Positions 22,970 to 34,629 of a stretch of 64,000 nt of DNA are shown in pieces. The stretch is from Xanthostigma xanthostigma (Eukaryota; Arthropoda; Insecta; Raphidioptera; Raphidiidae), in NCBI GenBank assembly GCA_963575645.1, contig OY754464.1, forward strand, positions 79,458,948 to 79,522,947, read 5' to 3'. The notes under the pieces are model-generated. The model was given only the letters and a program-made list of their open reading frames with translations. It searched no databases and had not been told where the DNA came from. Both the position numbers and the translations under genes were made by a program. How positions within the stretch are numbered: the first letter of the stretch is position 1; every line of letters begins with the position of its first letter.

Positions 22970-23920
22970 TGATCCGTTACAGTCCCAATCAAAAGTAAGT
23001 AGAATTCTAAATGGGAACTTTACCATAATACATTTTTACAAAAGGTTATAAGTCGATGATACCAATAAATTATTGTCATAAAGGCATAAATAAATAATTT
23101 TTTTAATATCAATTATTTCAGTATTTTACTTAAGACTCACTTTTAAATTTTTTGTACAAAGTTAGGTTAGAAAAAATAAATTTATGTAAATTCTTGTATT
23201 TTACTTATTTTTTGCATTAAATTAAAAAAAGAAATTAAAAGTAATAAAAATTAAAATTAAATCATTAAAAAGTTGAAAATTCAGTTAAAATTGTTAAAAT
23301 TGTCAAAAATAAAAGTCCATAATCGAAAAGTGCTAAGGTTTAATAATTTTTTTTATTGATTAAAAGTCTCGTAATTAAATTGGAAAAAATATTAAAATAT
23401 GCGTAAGACATTGATGCTTTACATAGTTAGTTTTCGTAACTGCTGACATTATTTGGTTATTTACAAAAAATTAAAATGAACCGTTTGCATGCTAGGTTGA
23501 CATATTTTCCATAAGACTACATGTAAAAGTTTTTTTTTAATTTTCAACTTTATAAATCTCCTAATGATTTAGGATTTTTTACAGAAAATTTTGTCATTAA
23601 AAAATTGGTTGTCTGTAAAGTCGGTTTACGGACGATAGTTTTACGTGATAACGTCATAAAGAAACATTGATGAACTCTCTGACGTCACGCGAGAAGAGAG
23701 AGAAATGCGTACAAGCTGACGCTTGGGCCGATCGTGCCTCTCTATCGCTTATACCGCGCTCTCGCTTGCACGCTCAGGCTCAGGCGGAACGTGACACTTT
23801 TTCGTGCGTGCAGCCGGTGTTTCATCAATTTATAAGACGTTATCACGTCAAAAATCTATTAAAAAAACTTTATTTCAGATTTTTTTCATTATCTTCGTAA
23901 AACTGCTCAACCTCCACTAA
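22970..23920 (+). mobile_element. TTAA-flanked TIR element (copy 1), with nested element
   Basis: The left end is TTAA, then GAAGGTTGATCCGTTACAG. The right end is CTCAACCTCC, then a decayed ACTAA. Copies at 40,952-41,636 and 47,130-47,821 keep TTAA on both sides. TTAA target use is typical of piggyBac-type elements. Interrupted at 23,604-23,853. A+T-rich inside, no transposase. Confidence 0.75.
23604..23853. mobile_element. Family O element, short form (250 bp), nested
   Basis: One end is TTGGTTGTCTGTAAAGTCGG, then the TTTTACGTGATAACGT motif. The other end is GACGTTATCACGTCAAAA. The inside is G+C-rich with TGACGTCACGCGAGAAGAGA. The TTAA element copies at 41,010 and 47,750 show the empty site in an A-run. 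Longer relatives: 42,974-43,545, 58,667-59,578 and 60,116-61,087. Confidence 0.75.
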
Positions 23921-24439
23921 TTCATTTTTATATTTTTTAGATTACATATTTCTGAAAAATATCCAAATTTGCCTTACGTAATTAATTGTGAACGCCCCCT
24001 TTAACGCAAACGTCAATTGGTCCGAGCTCGCATACGAAGTTGCAGGTCAAGTTCTACAGTGGAACAGAGCACGCGTTCAGCAACATAATATATTATATAT
24101 AAGCAGAGCATGCACCAGTAGTTTAGTTTACTTCTAACAATGTCATATGCAATTCTGTCTATTCTATACATATATGGGTAGGCACTAGGTACAACAATGT
24201 TTATGTTTGCTGGAGGTACAATTGCTTCTGACTGAATGCATAGGCAACTAACCGAACACAAATGCAATCGTATTACGCCTGCGTTCACTCACTTCTATTT
24301 TAAACATAGAAGAATTTAATGTAAACACACCTATAGAATATTATTCTTTGCATTATTATATTTTACGTTTCAACACATCAAAAAGTTTATAAGTTAAGAT
24401 AAAGCCTCATTCACATTTGTCGAAACTAAAAACGTTCAT
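23921..24439. other. Unassigned region
   Basis: No element or gene recognised. Confidence 0.35.
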
Positions 24440-25210
24440 TTGTACAGGCAAATGGTCGGAATAGTTTCAGCTTGACTTTTTCTATAAATTTGGTTGATAT
24501 AAAGTGGGCCAAAAATCGCTGAGTGTCTTAAAAAGTTGCAGATTTGCAAAACGCATAAAAACATGAAAAGATTAACGTTATATGAAAAAATGGATGAACA
24601 TCTCAGATTTTCTTAATATTAACGTGACTTATAGAAAAAAGTACGCTGAATCGATTGAGCCTAAGCGCAAATTCGTATCTTTATTAGTTTAGAAGCTATG
24701 TCGGTTTGAAATGTATAAAAATTTCAACAGTTAAAATTGGCTATATCACAGAAAACTAAAAGAGATACATGATAGCGGATGGTCGGAATCGATTCAGAGT
24801 GACTTTTTCTATGAGCATGTAAATCAAACAAAATAGAGCGCACTTATTTTTAAAATTTTTCCAATTTTGAAAGAAGGGTCCACCCTTCTTACTTTTTCTG
24901 TAAAAAAAAGAGAAATCTGTGAAATATTGTTCACGTACGACTTCCAACTGAGGTTATTCTTATAGAAAAAAAAATTGCGCTGAATCGATTCCGACCACTC
25001 GCACATCTATACCATTCGTCGTTTAAAAATAATGGCGTTTTTAATTTTTTATCAAATAATATAAATAAACGCTCATATCTCTGAAACTAAAATTGATACA
25101 GGGTTGCGAATTGTCGGAATCGATTCAGCTTGACTTTTTCTATAAGTTCAGTTAATATAAAACAGGCCAAAAATCCTTTATTAAAAAGTTGCATATTTGT
25201 AAAACGCATG
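24440..25210. repeat. Tandem array, about 330-bp unit, about 2.3 copies
   Basis: GGTCGGAAT(A/C), then TTCAG and GACTTTTTCTAT, recurs at about 24,455, 24,780 and 25,113. Midway between, the reverse form (CTTATAGAAAAAA ... GCTGAATCGATT) recurs at about 24,631 and 24,960. Each unit therefore carries an inverted pair of the same 30-bp motif. Confidence 0.75.
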
Positions 25211-25973
25211 AAATGAATCTTACACTACCCGCTAGCCAATCGGTTTCGGTTTCCCGCTAGCACTCCATTTCCCCCATTCCTGACTCGTATTCGTCACGAT
25301 ATCAAACAAAATTTACTCGAATTTAAAGACAGAAAGCTTCCGTATTGGTTTACTCTTTTGTGCAACTCATATTATTTAATACGCTCTGTATTGCTAGCAA
25401 TGATCGGGAGAAAGACTTAAACACTACGGTGCAAACATACATACGTCTGTCTCACTTACTATACTTTGAGTCTCATGCGCATGTCCGTGAATGGATGCGC
25501 GTCAGTTGGCACATAGAACTAAGCTGCGAAAGGGAGATGGCTAGCTCCATTCCACTTACTAATTGGCCCACTACATACGCGACACTTGCGCACAACGGGT
25601 CAAGTAAAAAGAAAGAGATAGAAAACAGTCATTTGCTGTCTCACTTCATGGGCCACGCTTCCACTTACGGCCACTAGCAATATAGAAGTTATTAAATATA
25701 TGCAGGCGCAGGCGTTCTTGATAATGCAGTGATCCGCTTTACCTCGTTCGCTAAGTGTGGGCGACAAGTTTAACCCTGCAGGACGCGAGCTATTGTTTCT
25801 ACGGAAGGCCGCGCTCTGCAGCAGTGTTCCTATCAGCGACAGCTGCTGTTGCTGTCGTCATATTATCAGACCCACCGTCCTACCAGCTGTTTTCGCCGAT
25901 CCGCCGTCCGTACAAAACGCGCCGATTCGCAAACTATTCAACGATTGGTCTCTTACAATGCTTAATCTGACAA
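25211..25973 (+). other. Unassigned region with 110- and 77-codon open frames
   Basis: Open frames at 25,345-25,677 (+, 110 codons) and 25,757-25,990 (+) show no recognised domain, signal or splice context. Composition is richer in G+C than the flanks. I do not call a gene. A single-exon fragment of a host gene cannot be ruled out. Confidence 0.3.
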
Positions 25974-26322
25974 GCTATACCAATATATAAAGCTGAAGAG
26001 TTTGTTTGTTTGTTTGATTGAACGCGTTAATCTCAGGAACTACTTGTTCGAATTGAAAAAAAATCTGTTGTTGGATAGTCCATTTATCGAGGAAGGCTAC
26101 AGGCTATATAATATCACGCTACGACCAATAGGAGCGGAGCATCAATGAAAAATGTCGCAAAATGTAACTCAAAATTTGTCCGCCCGATAAAAACTTTTGA
26201 ACAATAATTCCGATCATCATGAAATTTGAACACAACATTAATAACGGTAAACTAAGATGAACGTGCGTACTCATGTCCCTCTCCCCCATTCGTTCTTTTG
26301 CACCCAGGTGAAAGGAGTCGTT
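25974..26322 (+). mobile_element. Lep1-type Helitron, 3' end lost
   Basis: It starts CTATACCAATATATAAAGCT and runs through TAATCTCAGGAACTACT and GAGCGGAGCATCAATG to the left half of the 3' hairpin (CACCCAGGTGAAA), where it stops. It shows the uninterrupted form of the site that holds the palindrome at 3,130. Confidence 0.8.
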
Positions 26323-27194
26323 CATTATGAACGACTCGCTCAGGAGCGACACATCACCATTATGCTTTTTGTTTTATGTATTTTAAAAACTCAACTTTTG
26401 ACAACGACTGTGTCTAATACGGCAAGCTATTGAAATCGCGAGGCTATTGTCCAGTAGTAGGTACAGCGGTGTCGCCCCCATTTGGGACTGACGGCGAAGA
26501 AGCTCATTAATTTTATTTTCACATACACACATACCTACACACACAGGATAATATCAACTGACCGGCCACCACCGCCGCCTGTATATTATATACAGAATGA
26601 TTTTTAAGTTGATTCTTCTTTTTTAACAGCGTGTAGAAATCAAATAGACGAACAAATATTTTAACTAACTTTTTTTATCAAAACTCAAAAATAAGACATA
26701 AACAGCCGTTCAAAGTTTAAATAAATTTTGTTAAATTAGTTCAAAAGCTCGGTAAACACACGCGAAGAAATGATAGCACGAATCGGAAATGCATCCCAAA
26801 TAATTCGCGGAAAGTCCTTATCGCTACTACAAGCATGGCTACGACGCACGCATCTTAACAAAACGGGGACAACTTCGAACAATGTCTGTGAATACTTGAT
26901 AATGACATAACATATTTTTATAGTGACATAACATAACATCTTAAATTTAATTGATTTAAGATCACAGGGTAGAAATGAAACTTCTTCATAAGACGGATTG
27001 TTTTACATTTTCGCTCACTGCTATCCTCATTTTTGTCTTAACCCAAAAATATATAACTCATGTCCCTTGAGAAGAAGTAGGCTTTTAAACAGTGAAAGAA
27101 TTTTTCAAATCGGTTCGGTGATTCCCGTGATTACTCGCTACAAACAAAATGTCCTCTTTATTGTATTAGTATTGACTTTAGACGATATTTCGAC
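26323..27194. other. Unassigned, with one outlying copy of the 44-bp unit
   Basis: 26,940-26,985 holds TTAAATTTAATTGATTTAAG, then ATCACAGGGTAGAAATGAAACTTCTT, a relative of the 44-bp array further on. A second A+T-rich repeat fragment (GATTCCCGTGATTACTCGCT) lies near 27,120. No gene. Confidence 0.45.
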
Positions 27195-27340
27195 GCGAAA
27201 TTCTGGGACCTTAAATTTAATTTTATTGAATTAAAATCATACGGTAGAAGTGAAACTTCTTTAATTTAATTGAATTAAGATCATACGGTAGAAGTGAAAC
27301 TTCTTTAATTTAATTGAATTAAGATCATACGGTAAAAGAA
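27195..27340. repeat. Tandem array, 44-bp unit, about 3 copies
   Basis: TCATACGGTAGAAGTGAAAC begins at 27,237 and 27,281, and TCATACGGTAAAAG at 27,325, each 44 bp apart, joined by TTCTTTAATTTAATTGAATT. Confidence 0.9.
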
Positions 27341-27626
27341 CTGAATCATTTTAGTTTTGAGACACGATGAACAATGATTTGGAGAGCTTATTTATCCAAA
27401 ACACATCACAGCACAATAATAATATAAAAGCTGTATAAGAAACAGTTTAACAGCCGTTGATAAATAATTCAAACGTACTTTACTGCACGGGCAACGTAAT
27501 AAGGCGTGTGCCCCCGTTGATGTCGAAACAAAAGAAAGGAATGAAAACAAAACACACTAAATTGTTTCGCGCTACAACACATATCTACGGTCGAATGGCG
27601 AAACGGCTTACGGCGAATAGACACGT

Positions 27627-28143
27627 TGACAGATTTTGAAATTCAGTTCTATAATATACACGCGTTTACTATTTCCGAAAAAAAAACATCATTTCAGCAA
27701 TGAATTAAATTTTAACGCAAATTATTGCATTTTTATCTTTTTATTTTGAAGTAATCGCGAAAACGCTTGTGACGTCACGTCTCAGTGACAGCTGACATTA
27801 GATGTTGTATTTATGGGTGTAGAGCTGTCGTGTAGAGGTATTTCGTAGAAAACTATGTAAATTTACGTAATAATATGATTTTAATTAAGTTCTTTCTAAA
27901 ATGTAGGTACTTAGTAGTAAAAATAGTATAGCTTTCTTTAGTTGCAAGTTAACTAACCTCAAACATAATTGTTATAATAATAATTATTATTATAATAATT
28001 GTTATAAAATATCATAAAAAAACGAATAAACAACAAATAAACTAATTAAATGACGCAGAAGTGAATGATTGTAAGAAAAATTTACGCGATACGGTGATTA
28101 TTTACTTCATTAATTTAAGAAGGCGTGACGTCATTCGGTGTTT
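27627..28143 (+). repeat. Interspersed repeat family U (copy 1)
   Basis: About 515 bp, inverted copy at 37,505-38,018. Shared landmarks are TGACAGATTTTGAAAT, TGTGACGTCACG, CAGTGACAGCTGACATTA, TATTTATGGGTGTAGAGCTG and GACGTCATTCGGTGTTT. It has several CRE-like TGACGTCA sites. An A+T palindrome lies at about 27,966-28,010. No coding. Confidence 0.8.
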
Positions 28144-28436
28144 AGGTGGCCCAAAACAGCTAATCAAAAAAAATCGACATAAGCAACGTTGTCCAGTGGT
28201 CGCAGATACATATACTTGTAGACAAAAAACGGAGGATATAGGAAGTAGGAAGCTAAAAGTGTGAGGGAGCAATAAAACTCGAAACGGCATAAAGAAACGA
28301 ATCGATCGAGTTGATGTCATTTTAATGACTCGAGCACTTTCCTCTCTTTTCCCCCCGCAGACTTTGAATGTAATTTGAGTTATTAGAACTAGGTGCTCGG
28401 TAAACGCATTTACAAAGATACACAATAATTATTATT
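28144..28436. other. Unassigned region
   Basis: Nothing recognised. Confidence 0.35.
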
Positions 28437-28806
28437 ATTAGTGTATTTGCCGTATGGCACATACACTATTGGCGTCGGTCGGATGGCGGGACCATAATTT
28501 CTCGCCGTTTCATATCATTCCTGAACAATTTGGCACCACTTTCGAAAGGTTAATTGATCTGAGCTCAATTTGAAATCTATCACCGCATGAACCATATTTA
28601 AAATGGACGCAAACGGATCATTTTAGGGGTGTATTCAGAGGTTGAAAATGAATTTGGGGCCCAAAAACACCGAAAAAATTCTCGGAATTGATTCGAAATA
28701 AAAATTTAATCCTTTAATAACAATTTAAAATTTTACTAAAATCGGCTCGACAGGACCGGACTAATGAAAACACTTGTTTTCGGATAGAGAATTATATTTA
28801 TTAAAG

Positions 28807-29221
28807 GTTATAATATAAAATTCTCGTGTCACAATTTTGGCCGCGCTAATCTCCGAAACCACTGAACCGAATTTAAAGAAATTTTGTAAATAATCTTGCT
28901 TGGTACAACTTACGCTATAGTATAGTTTTTATTAAATAATGTGTAATAAAATACGGTGTTTTGTAAAAAAAAAATAATTTTAGTAACATGTAGCGACATC
29001 GCATAAAGTTTACTCAAAGCTATTAGTTCAGAAGTAAATAAAAAACTGTTTAGTACCAAGTAGCGACATCTGTTTAAATTCGCTCAAAGCTATTATAGTT
29101 AACAGAAGCAAGTCTGGTAGAATTTGCTCAAAGCTATTAGTTCAAACTCTGGGCCGCAAACGAAATATATTTTGCAGAACTATATCTATCGTACCCGGAT
29201 GAAACCGGGACGGACCGCTAG
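28807..29221 (+). mobile_element. Helitron, family C head with CCGGG-type 3' end
   Basis: Head TATAATATAAAATTCTCGTG, then TCACAAT. The 3' hairpin is CCCGGATGAAACCGGG, then CTAG (29,218-29,221) followed by T. The 3' half carries GCTCAAAGCTATTAGTTCAG repeated three times, shared with 38,488-38,715, 44,700-44,910 and 61,088-61,334. Confidence 0.75.
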
Positions 29222-29292
29222 TAGTATATATAATTTGGTGTAGAGACCAAATACTCAAATATTATTTTAAGGGGTGTATTAAGAAGTTAATT

Positions 29293-29897
29293 TTACCATT
29301 CCAAACCTCACGCGATATCAGAAATTTTATTTTCTTTATTATAATCAAATGTCAAAATTTTTGAAGAGGAATGGTCCCGGCGCCCAATTGGCTGAAATTT
29401 TTTTATTTTGTTCAAAAAGTTCACATAAAAAAGATAGTGAAATATAAATGTCAGCAGATTTGTTGTCAGTTTTTGTTTAATTAAAGCAAACTGCTAAGCA
29501 ACTGTTTTAAAAAAAATTTTTTGTTGCAACAAGCTTATTAAACATTCTAATTATGTTTTAATGAGAAATTCTTAAGTAAATACAATTTACTTTAGAATGC
29601 TTAAATTAGTTCGCCACTTTTTTAATGTTATTCAACCGCACGTTCCTGCGATTTGAATACAGCCATAATCAAAATTAAAAAGAAAACACAGGTCGCAATA
29701 CGTAACCCGCGGCGCCGAGCCAAATTTGTTTGGTTTCGTATTTTATTCTACTATTAATTCATTTTGAAACAAAACTGCATTAAAATCGTTACTGTTTTCT
29801 GACAAAATTCCAACTTCAAAAATATTGACATTTGATATAGTACTTATAATTATTAAAATAAAATTTGATATTGCGCGGGGTGACGCGGGTAATGGCT
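29293..29897 (+). mobile_element. Family G element with inverted ends and CTAG/T end
   Basis: The left part (CATTCCAAACCTCACGCGAT, ATATCAG, TTTTATTT, CAAATGTCAAAATTTTTGAA) is mirrored at the right (TTCAAAAATATTGACATTTG, GTGACGCGGGTAATGG). It ends CTAG at 29,894-29,897, followed by T. A reversed fragment is at 9,104. Confidence 0.65.
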
Positions 29898-30410
29898 AGT
29901 ATTCAATATGATATTTGCTATTCGTTGCCATGGTTACCTACATAATATGTTCCATCTCATGTAAAAATTAATCAATGCATGCCTAACTAGTTTATTTCAG
30001 ACAGATCTACAAAACAAAAGAACAGTTGATTTTTTTTATTTTCAAAATATTTCCGAAACTATAAAGTTTAGAAAAAAAAATGTTAACAAAACTTTGTCGA
30101 TAAAATAAATATAATAATAAGGCGTTATGAAAAGTATATCATCATTATATAAAAAACACCGTTATAGCATATATCTTTTCTGCGCATGCGCTGATTTTCT
30201 CCAAAAACAATAGTGCTCTACATATTTGCATACCAAACATCTTCACAAAATTTCGTCTCAAACCGTTCATCCGTTTGACCTGTATCGTGTTCAAAGACAA
30301 ACAGACTAACAGATGCACAGTTTTTCCAAAAATGTTTTTTGGATTCGGGGGACCTCAAAACGAAAAGATATTGTAAAATTTTAAAAAGTGAGTATTAACC
30401 TAATCTAATG
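29898..30410 (-). repeat. Interspersed repeat family F (copy 3)
   Basis: Near-identical landmarks to the copy at 17,178 (ATTCAATATGATATT, CGTTGCCATGGTTACC, TCTGCGCATGCGCTGATTTT). Confidence 0.75.
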
Positions 30411-30517
30411 GTGCCAAATTGTTTAGCGCGTTTCGATTTTATGGTAAATCTCGTCTATCCCACCAACGTCAATAGTGTACCTGTCTACATACAATGCACA
30501 GGCAAAAATACACTAAA

Positions 30518-30845
30518 AAATAGATCATAAAATGTTCATAATATAAAAAGTTAAACACTAAAACACATAATCTCAAGTTAAAATATAAAAGTTATATTAT
30601 TAAAGTAATGGTTTTATATCATAGAACATTACATGGTCGCGACTTTAAATTAAAACCAACTATAAGATATTTGTAAAAAAGAAAAGAAGAAAAGCTTTAA
30701 AAATTTCTTAAGGCCATAAATTCATTTTTTACTGCCGACTCCTTTTTTATTCACTAAATATACTAAAATTAATGACGTCGTGTAAAAACAGTCAGCTGCA
30801 TAATTTCAACAAACGAAAAACACATCCGAGATTCACAGCTTCTAC
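30518..30845. other. Unassigned A+T-rich stretch
   Basis: Nothing recognised. Confidence 0.35.
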
Positions 30846-31360
30846 GTGCATTTTAGCATTCCAAACCAAAGTGGGTAATGGTACTAGCTTAGGTCAAAAA
30901 TCACTTTATAATATCTTTTCGTTTTGAGGTGCCCCCAAACCAAAAAACATATTTTTGGAAAAACTCTGTTTGCCTGTTCGTCTGTGAGCACGATACAGGT
31001 CAAACGGATGAGCGGATTGAAACCAAATTTTGGAAAGATGTTCGATATGCAAATATGAAGAGCTCTATTGTTTTTGGGGAAAATCGGCACATGCGCAGAA
31101 AAGATGAATGCTATAACGGTGTTTTTTATTTAATAATGGTATATTTTTCATAATAGTTTATTATTCTATTTATTTTTTCAAGAAAGTTTCGATAAAACTT
31201 TTTTTTTCTAAACTTTGTAGTTTCAGAGATGTTTTGAAAATAAAAAAAATCAGCTGTTCATTTGTTTTGTAGATTGTCAAAAACAAACTTATTTAGCATG
31301 CTTTGATGAATTTTTGCATGACGTGGAACATATTAGTAGGTAACCATTGGCAACGAATTT
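30846..31360 (+). repeat. Family F (copy 4) behind a CTAG end
   Basis: TAGCATTCCAAACCAAAGTG, then GTAATGGTACTAG, is followed by TTAGGTCAAAAATCAC and the full family F body. The far end is worn (TAACCATTGGCAACGAATTT). Confidence 0.65.
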
Positions 31361-31650
31361 TAGTAGTTTTTGACCCCCCCTTCCCATTGTCAGCAAAAGT
31401 AAGCAAAGCTATTACCCATCCCCCCTATGCTTACGTAAACATTGGTATATATTTTTTTAAATCTGTTCAAGTTTCTTTATTGTTATAAATAAATATTGCT
31501 GACGTCATCACCATCTAGACCCCCCCCCGGCCCCCATGTCATCAAAAATAAGCTAATCGAAGACACCCCCCCCCCCCATTTGGTGCTTACGTACCTAATA
31601 CTTGAAAGGCCCCTTACCGCGCTTAAATAAGTTTCACTTTATTTTTAAAT
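31361..31650. repeat. C-run-rich repeat fragment
   Basis: Runs of 7-13 C (31,373; 31,521; 31,567) sit beside repeated TGCTTACGTA and AAGTAAGC text, a form common in insect interspersed repeats. No coding. Confidence 0.5.
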
Positions 31651-31720
31651 GCCGGGATTCGAACCCAGCACCATCTAAATGCGAGTCCAGTATACTCTTG
31701 CCACCACACAACGCACACGC
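31651..31720 (-). mobile_element. tRNA-derived SINE, head fragment
   Basis: GCCGGGATTCGAACCCAGCA is the reverse of box B. GCGAGTCCAG and a worn box A follow. The body is missing. Confidence 0.65.
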
Positions 31721-32149
31721 TTTAAAAAAAAAAAAACAACATAATTCGATGCAAAGCAATAAAATAACGCAAGCAAAACAGATCGCATATAGTTTAGCGT
31801 GCAATAACTTCAAAAGATGTTTCCTTAGAATGCGTTTTCTCTTTGTTATACCTACGAAAACAGAGAAGGCTCTGAATTTGCTGACAAAAGAACGGTTCTA
31901 ACACGCATGCGCCCGTCCTGCGGTAATTGTGTGCTTGTGAGCACACTTAACTCACTGCACTAACTACTACCGGTTGATGTTCAACTATTGACTGTTTCCT
32001 ACTTATTGTCTATATATAATATGTTTCATTTAATAACCGCCATTTTGTAATCGTTCAACTATTATCTAACCCTACTTTTATTTACCGCTTCGTATACCAA
32101 TCAATACTAGAATAATACGAGTGTATATAAGATGCTTTACCTTAAATGT
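31721..32149. other. Unassigned region
   Basis: No family or gene recognised. Confidence 0.35.
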
Positions 32150-32668
32150 TATTCGCGCCAAAAAACTTTAACGGAAGGTTTTTTGTGTCTGTCCGTCTGT
32201 TCCGCCATACCTTTTGAATCCTTCATCGGATTTCAAAAAAATTAGGTACACGTATATAGACTTCTTCAACTCAAACGATAGACTACTCTACGTTCGGCTT
32301 CGCTTTCGTAAAGGGGGGATTCCCACAGTATTTTACCATTCCAACCCATAAGTGGGGAGTGATACTAGTTTCCTACACATGCGTTTTGATGTCGCCATCT
32401 GTCAGTTCTTGAACTTATTTTTTATTTAAATATTTTTCTTGAACTCATTTTATATTTGTTTTCAATTTGCTCCCCTCTGGGCCAAAATTCAAAAATAAAT
32501 GTAGCCTATGTTACCCGTGCCATAATAACGAATCGATTGACATCTTATTTATCAAAATCGGATGAATAGTTTAGGCGCTACGGTGGAACATCCTTAAATA
32601 CAAATATACATACACAGACTGCTAAACTCATAACCCTTCCTTTTGGCTTCGCTGTAGTCGAGTAAAAA
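32150..32668. mobile_element. Fragments of interspersed repeats
   Basis: 32,150-32,330 has GTGTCTGTCCGTCTGTTCCG and CTTCGCTTTCGTAAAGG. 32,336-32,372 is a CTAG-type end (TACCATTCCAACCCATAAGT). 32,500-32,668 has CAAAATCGGATGAATAGTTT and ends GCTTCGCTGTAGTCGAGTAA. All are forms of non-coding insect repeats. Borders are unclear. Confidence 0.45.
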
Positions 32669-33090
32669 ATATTATGTTTTCATTAATTCTGCAATCCTCC
32701 TCATCATGGCTTGAGATGAAAGGTTTTTTTTATTTTTTTTAATGAGAACAAAAAATATTTCTTCACTGAAAATAATTTGGCAGCCCCTAGGCGTTTAATG
32801 GGGCAAAGCAAGCCTGAGACAAACTGTAACGTAGGTAATTGTGCGAAAGGAAACTTAGTGCCGGTGTCGAACGCCGAGGAGCGTCTCTCCATTAAACGAC
32901 CCTCTCCCTCCGTCCCCCTCGCCGACGGATCTCTTTAGACACAATTTATTGTTCGATAACTTAACGATCGTTTCTCCACACTGTGCACAATCCTTTGCTT
33001 TGTGTTATTAATTTAAAAAAAAATGGCGCGATAAAAATTTCGCACTTCAATAATCAATTAAACAATATCCTAACAAATCAATACCTATTA
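32669..33090. other. Unassigned region
   Basis: Moderately G+C-rich at 32,870-32,960. No gene recognised. Confidence 0.35.
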
Positions 33091-33600
33091 TATAAACTCT
33101 TTATAACGTCCTTCGTTATAACGAAAAACTCCCTATAACGTCGAATTTTTTACGATTTGGTTGGTTTACCTTAAAACCTATACATTAATACCCTCTTTAT
33201 AACGCAACAGCCATTCTCTATTACGAAGAAATGTGTTCATATTTAGGCGTCAGCAAATGTTTACAGACATAAAGAGGACCATTCTGAACCATCACCATCT
33301 ATTCAACAAGCACTTGATGACGCCAAACTATAGGTATATGTGTTTGTATAGTATGTGTTTGGAATAAATTTATTTTGTGAAAATTGGTTATTTTTCTTTC
33401 TTCCCTCCATATAACGAAAATTATTTATAACGAAAAAAATGTTCGGTCCCTTAAAATTCGTTATAAAGAGATTATACAGTACATTGAAGATTATTGTTAA
33501 TTTGGTTGTTTTTCTTTCTTCACTCCATATAACGGTAACTCTCTATAACGATACAAAATGCTACGTCCCTTGAGTTTCGTTATAAAGAGTTTGCACTGTA
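33091..33600. mobile_element. Pogo/Tigger-like remnant(s)
   Basis: The left end TATAAACTCTTTATAACG and the right end, reading inward, TACAGTGCAAACTCTTTATA match in form. A second end (reading inward, TACTGTATAATCTCTTTATA) lies at 33,466-33,483. TATAACGAAA recurs throughout. There is no transposase frame. Assignment rests on TACAGT-type ends beside TA. Confidence 0.5.
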
Positions 33601-33602
33601 CC

Positions 33603-34243
33603 TATACAGGGTGTCCCATTAAGAATGGGACATAGAACAACCGCAGATTCTCCAATTCAAAATAAAACGATTAAGCGAAATATGCTTAGATAAAATGTTG
33701 CTCGTTTCCGAAATACAGGGTGTTGAAGTTGAAAACTGAAAAATTATTAATGTCCATAATTTTGTTAATACACCGTATAATTTTACTCAAATCGGCACAC
33801 TTGTTAAATATCATAAAATGCACCTAACAATAAAAAAATTAGTTCAGTACGCTCTACCAGTGGTGTACGGCAGGAGTAAGTAATGCTTGTGCCCCTTCTA
33901 AATGTTACGCCGCTGTCTAAATTTTAATTTTGACTATAATTTTAATTTTTTTGATATTTTCTAAGTCAATAATGTACACTTGTTAGTTTGTTGTAAAGTC
34001 ATTGGTTTTCGAGATATTCGCAGTTAAAGATAGAAAGGCATGTACTTTTTATGTGTATTATTATTAATAATATTCATTTTTACAATTTTGTCTTAAAACC
34101 AAACAAAGTAGAAACTAATGTAATGAAATTTTTAAAAATTTTTTAAAAATTTCATTACATTAGTTTCTACTTTAATCGTTTTATTTTGAATTGGAGAATC
34201 TGCGGTTGTTCTATGTCCCATTCTTAATGGGACACCCTGTATA
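33603..34243. mobile_element. 641-bp MITE with 71-bp perfect terminal repeats
   Basis: TATACAGGGTGTCCCATTAA at the left continues GAATGGGACATAGAACAACC; the right end is the exact reverse. Inside, 34,109-34,171 is a second palindrome (GTAGAAACTAATGTAATGAA and reverse). The high identity of the ends suggests a fairly young insertion. No coding. Confidence 0.85.
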
Positions 34244-34629
34244 TAAAATAAAGTCCCTCCGCCGCGTCTGTCTGTCTGAACGCGATAAACTCAAAAACTA
34301 CCGAACGGATTTTCATACGGTTTTCACTTATAGAAAGAGCGATAAACAAGGAAGGTTTATATAATTTGTAAATATTCTCTACATAAAAATAGCGGTGTTT
34401 TGTCAAAAAAAAAACTGTATCCGTATTGTGTAGCGACATCAAGTAGGCGAGCGCACTTGGTTACGTTTAAATGGCGCGTCACTGTAGTACACCAAGCGGC
34501 AACTATCAGTATGAGCTAGCGGGCACTGCCACCTAGCGAGATCGGCTCAAAGCTATTTTTAGTTCAGACATTTCGACGCTGCAGTCGTTAATTTTCCGAC
34601 GACACGGGTAAACCGGGCCGGGCCGCTAC
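34244..34629 (+). mobile_element. Non-autonomous Helitron-like element, family D
   Basis: Head CCTCCGCCGCGTCTGTCTGT, then CTGAACGCGATAAACTC. Tail ACACGGGTAAACCGGGCCGG, then GCCGCTAC where CTAG would be expected. The middle has AGCGACATC and GCTCAAAGCTATT as in family C tails. Confidence 0.65.

Larger units (their letters stand above)
28437..30517. mobile_element. Composite with GTGTATTTGCC-type ends
   Basis: The left end GTGTATTTGCCGTATGGCAC, then ATACACTATTGGCGTCGG, is answered at about 30,460-30,517 (CACCAACGTCAATAGTGTA ... GGCAAAAATACAC). The inside is a stack: reversed text shared with 18,650-18,910, a family C Helitron, a family G element and family F. The outer pair may be one old element opened by later insertions. 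Confidence 0.5.

Noticed and set aside
17200..29940. RFX/X-box site GTTGCCATGGTTACC as a regulatory element
   Set aside because: It is a fixed part of repeat family F, present in each copy, so its occurrence does not indicate regulation of a gene here.
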